Part shown: positions 61,401 to 64,000 of the stretch, in pieces
Layout: every line of letters starts with the position of its first letter
Position numbering within the stretch: position 1 is the stretch's first letter
DNA from: Dipetalonema caudispina
Lineage: Eukaryota; Nematoda; Chromadorea; Rhabditida; Onchocercidae
Assembly: GCA_013365325.1 (NCBI GenBank)
Contig: JABVXV010000005.1
Span: 248,001-312,000 of the forward strand
Direction: 5' to 3'
Length of the DNA stretch: 64,000 nucleotides
Translations under genes and position numbers: made by a program
Notes under the pieces: model-generated
Told to the model about the DNA's origin: nothing
Database searches by the model: none
What the model saw: only the letters and a program-made list of their open reading frames with translations

Positions 61401-62824
61401 TACCAAAATACCAGTGCAACTTTCACAAGACATTATAATCTTCATGTTAAATGGAGGACCAAAATCAATCCTGATGAAAAAAGAAATTCACCAATTTTTG
61501 TATCTGCCAAAAATAAATCTCATGAAAATCCTATTATTTTGTCATAGGGAACTTACTTTTTAGAGTTAAACTATGCACGGCGTAAAGAAAAAGAATACAC
61601 AGCTGTACGAGGTGCAAAGACGAAAGTGGACACTCGTCACGTGATATTAACTGTGACAATTGGAATAATGCTCGTTCGCTGATACTGTCATATTCCTCCA
61701 TTCCAATTTTAGTAATAAGAAGTCCAGCTGTGTGAAGCAAATATGGCACTGCACGGCGGAATAACTAAAAATTAAAATATAGAAAATCATTTTTCTTCAA
61801 GAGGTATGTTCCAGTATTTCGATTGTCCGAAAGGATTTTTTTGCGTTTTGCTTAATCATTCAAAAAAAACCTGTAAATTCAACGTAATACCGGCACAAAA
61901 AATGTTGATATAAATCCAAAATGATTGAATTAAAACCTCAACAGTGGAAACTGATCTCAATGCATGGATAGCTCGATGATCTGCAATATTTGCATAATCA
62001 CCGGAGGAAAGCTTTCCATCTTGTGCAATCCAAATTTCCTGTGGCCTATCAGCTCGAGCAGCAGCTGCCTCTGCTTCACGTGTTGCACTATCACCAACGC
62101 GTGCATTGAACTCTATTTCAAATTCACTCACCTAAAAACGAGTGTGCAAAAGTATACAAATAAGCCAAGGCTAACTCAAACTTCCTTAGCATTCCGAAAG
62201 CAATGAAAAGAAACTTTTTTACTGGGCAGCGCACCAAGTCAATAGCGTTGAAATGAGATAAAACAAACTTTTGCTTCAACGAAACTAAATTAATTTTGCC
62301 CAACAAAAAGGAATCGAATAGTAGTCCTTCACAGTCCAGCTATCTAGGTTATATCCAACATGAGATCAGCAAATTGAGGCCGAATTTCGTACAAGCTATG
62401 ATGAATCGGACTGCTTGCAAAGTCCATATGAAAATGTGAAATAAGGTATTGACCTTCCATTTCATATCATTTCGGGTGCCAGAAATGAATTAACCAGATG
62501 AATCTTATCCCCTTACATATTCCTAGCAAATGGCTCATAGAGTCATTATTTTATCATTGAAACAAGCCATTTCTTCAAAAATTCCAGCTTCGTTTCCGAA
62601 CTAGTCAGCAGCAAAGCAAAAGTATTATGATGACCAAAATTTGTTTAAAAATTAACACTACAGAATCACAGAGCTCTACACACATTTTACTAGTTCACTT
62701 AATTCAAATATACCTTCTTCTGAACATGATTGAAAGCAGTGAAAAGTGGCTGCCGCGCGGTCTCAAACGGATAGCGTGCCGCCAGCGCTCGAACGTAGTA
62801 GAATATTACATCGATCCATTTTGA
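58427..62824 (-). CDS. smg-6: SMG6-type nonsense-mediated decay endonuclease, 5' part missing
   Basis: Exons, 5' to 3': 62714-62824, 61937-62131, 61557-61764, about 60678-61150, 60399-60571, 59945-60178, 59723-59785, 59339-59492, 59011-59246, 58427-58672. The first encodes the end of the 14-3-3-like TPR region (IFYYVRALAARYPFETAR). The next have the conserved helical segment (LLITKIGMEEY; LCILFLYAVHSL). The last three make a PIN domain: LVPDTNTFIDHLTSI, then NDDFILSSC, then VVLLTEDRALN, ending in KWAALK. The three Asp residues used for catalysis in human SMG6 are present, so it should cut mRNA near premature stops. Upstream exons for the N-terminal half are not seen before 64000. The intron after 59723 appears to start with GC. 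The junction between 60678 and 60571 is out of phase by one base in my reading. Confidence 0.93.
61227..61328 (-). CDS. smg-6: Possible cassette exon of smg-6
   Basis: Inside the 61151-61556 intron is a minus-strand open frame of about 90 codons with coding-like composition (ETVGTVILEQNSWSIVSQIS). Using acceptor ACAGAG before 61328 and donor TATC|GTACAT after 61227, it is 102 nt with phase 1 at both ends, so it could be included without shifting frame. Skipping it gives the better match to known SMG6 proteins. Confidence 0.3.
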
Positions 62825-64000
62825 CTGTAAAAAAGAATTTATTCATATTTTTTAAGAATTTTCATAAACCATCTAATGAAACAGTAACTGTAACTTGGCG
62901 AATGCCAAAAAAAAAAAAATTAAAGAAATTTACGCAACAGCGACTTATGCGAACTTGCGCAAATTACATGGTGAGTTTTGGACAACAAAAACTGTTAAAA
63001 AAATCAGTAATAACAGTAAGAAAACTTCTGGAAGAAAAGGAAAAAACAAATCAAAACAAAACAAATACGCAGTATTTATGAAAAGATGATAACAGAATGG
63101 TGATATGCAGTAAAAACTGTAATAGGCAGTAATAAATTTCGGTATCATTTTTTCCCGAGACAGATCCATAGGATTAAGCTCCCTTAGACACAAAGCATTT
63201 TTAAGTTAAAAAGGACTTCGTTTGCTAAACAGTTCACATTATGTCATGCAATAACTGATACATTTACTGAACAGCAGCGTTTCAGTCAATCCCCATGCCA
63301 AAAGTATTCCTGCATGAACTTGTTTGGGCAACTGCCTCCTGAATCGGTGTTAAGGAAATCATGTAGAAAGTCAATATATACGAAAGAAACAGTAACGGTA
63401 AGACTATTCGAAATGACTTGGAGTTACCGTTCTTTGTCGCATGAAGGATTTACTGGAAATTTCATATCTACAGTATAGAATGCGCTTTGTATGACAGCAT
63501 TTCTGCTCCACTAATCAGAAAAGAATTGAATCAAATCTCTTGCCTACTATTATACTCTTGTAAACGTCCACTTAAAATGATGTTGAAGGAAAATAAGAAG
63601 CCTTAAATACGTCATAACTCTGATGCAAATACTTGTACTTAATGTTGTCATTTACCTAAAAAATCCAGGAACTCCTATGAGCTTAAAGCATTGAGAAAGA
63701 TAAAGAATCCACCTTACATAAATTATCTTTATCTATTAGAAGAAAAAAGCGCTTGTCTGGCATAAATCCGATACAGAACTGATATAAACAGCTCAATTTT
63801 CCGACAAATATTTTTCATGAAAGATAAAAGACATGACATTAGTGTAGATATCAAAATTTTAGCGGGTAAAAATGAATATTATAGATTATAAAGCATGAAG
63901 TTCCCTGTTATTGATTCACATCAATAAAGTTATTTTCATGCGTATCTCATTCTTGAAATCATAAGTGGTTAACTGAGATATTAATACTACAGCAGTGCTA
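62825..64000. other. Presumed smg-6 intron or upstream sequence
   Basis: No exon resembling the N-terminal half of SMG6 was found. Two overlapping Lys-rich plus-strand open frames (62746-63089) arise from A-rich sequence and lack any recognisable family. Confidence 0.4.

Noticed and set aside
62746..63089. Lys-rich plus-strand open frames
   Set aside because: They come from A-rich sequence, overlap the smg-6 exon on the other strand, and resemble no family.
1..64000. Mobile elements, CRISPR arrays, prophage or Wolbachia genes
   Set aside because: No transposase, reverse transcriptase, integrase, repeat-spacer array or intact bacterial gene was seen. The only possible foreign remnant is the broken sequence at 28263-28721.

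Overview
The window looks like nuclear DNA of a nematode, probably a filarial-type parasite. The basis is AT-rich sequence, small exons (25-550 nt) with introns from about 45 nt to several kb, acceptors of the TTTCAG type, likely trans-splice acceptors just upstream of some start codons, and a gene set with clear animal orthologues. No bacterial operon, IS element, CRISPR array, rRNA or convincing tRNA was found. Exon models were built by hand from splice consensus, phase continuity and remembered family motifs. Species and expression cannot be read from the sequence.

Layout. At 0-8.4 kb there are unassigned exon groups: a possible minus-strand start exon at 389-485, a plus-strand gene around 2.05-5.69 kb, and a minus-strand gene around 5.95-8.0 kb facing it tail to tail. 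From 8.6 to 23 kb the minus strand carries an RWD-RING ubiquitin ligase (RNF25 type), a SAP-domain RNA-binding protein (SARNP/CIP29/Tho1), an unrecognised multi-exon gene, and an HP1 chromatin protein with chromo and chromo-shadow domains. Head to head with HP1 and 559 bp away is a small plus-strand gene for a COA5/PET191 cytochrome c oxidase assembly factor. From 27.35 to about 47 kb (perhaps 48.1 kb) lies one very long minus-strand gene for a PDE2-type cyclic nucleotide phosphodiesterase with tandem GAF domains. About 55.6-56.2 kb holds two or three exons of an unidentified gene. From 58.4 to 62.8 kb are the C-terminal two thirds of SMG6, the nonsense-mediated decay endonuclease; its 5' exons are beyond the right edge or not recognisable.

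The neighbours do not form one pathway. Several act in nuclear RNA or chromatin biology (SARNP in mRNP export, HP1 in heterochromatin, SMG6 in mRNA decay). The others serve ubiquitin signalling, cyclic nucleotide signalling and mitochondrial respiration. I did not find an obviously new multi-gene system. The most interesting points are the exon-per-repeat structure of SARNP, likely GC-AG introns, a decayed coding sequence inside a pde-2 intron, two reading-frame breaks in otherwise good genes, and several small genes with no recognisable family.
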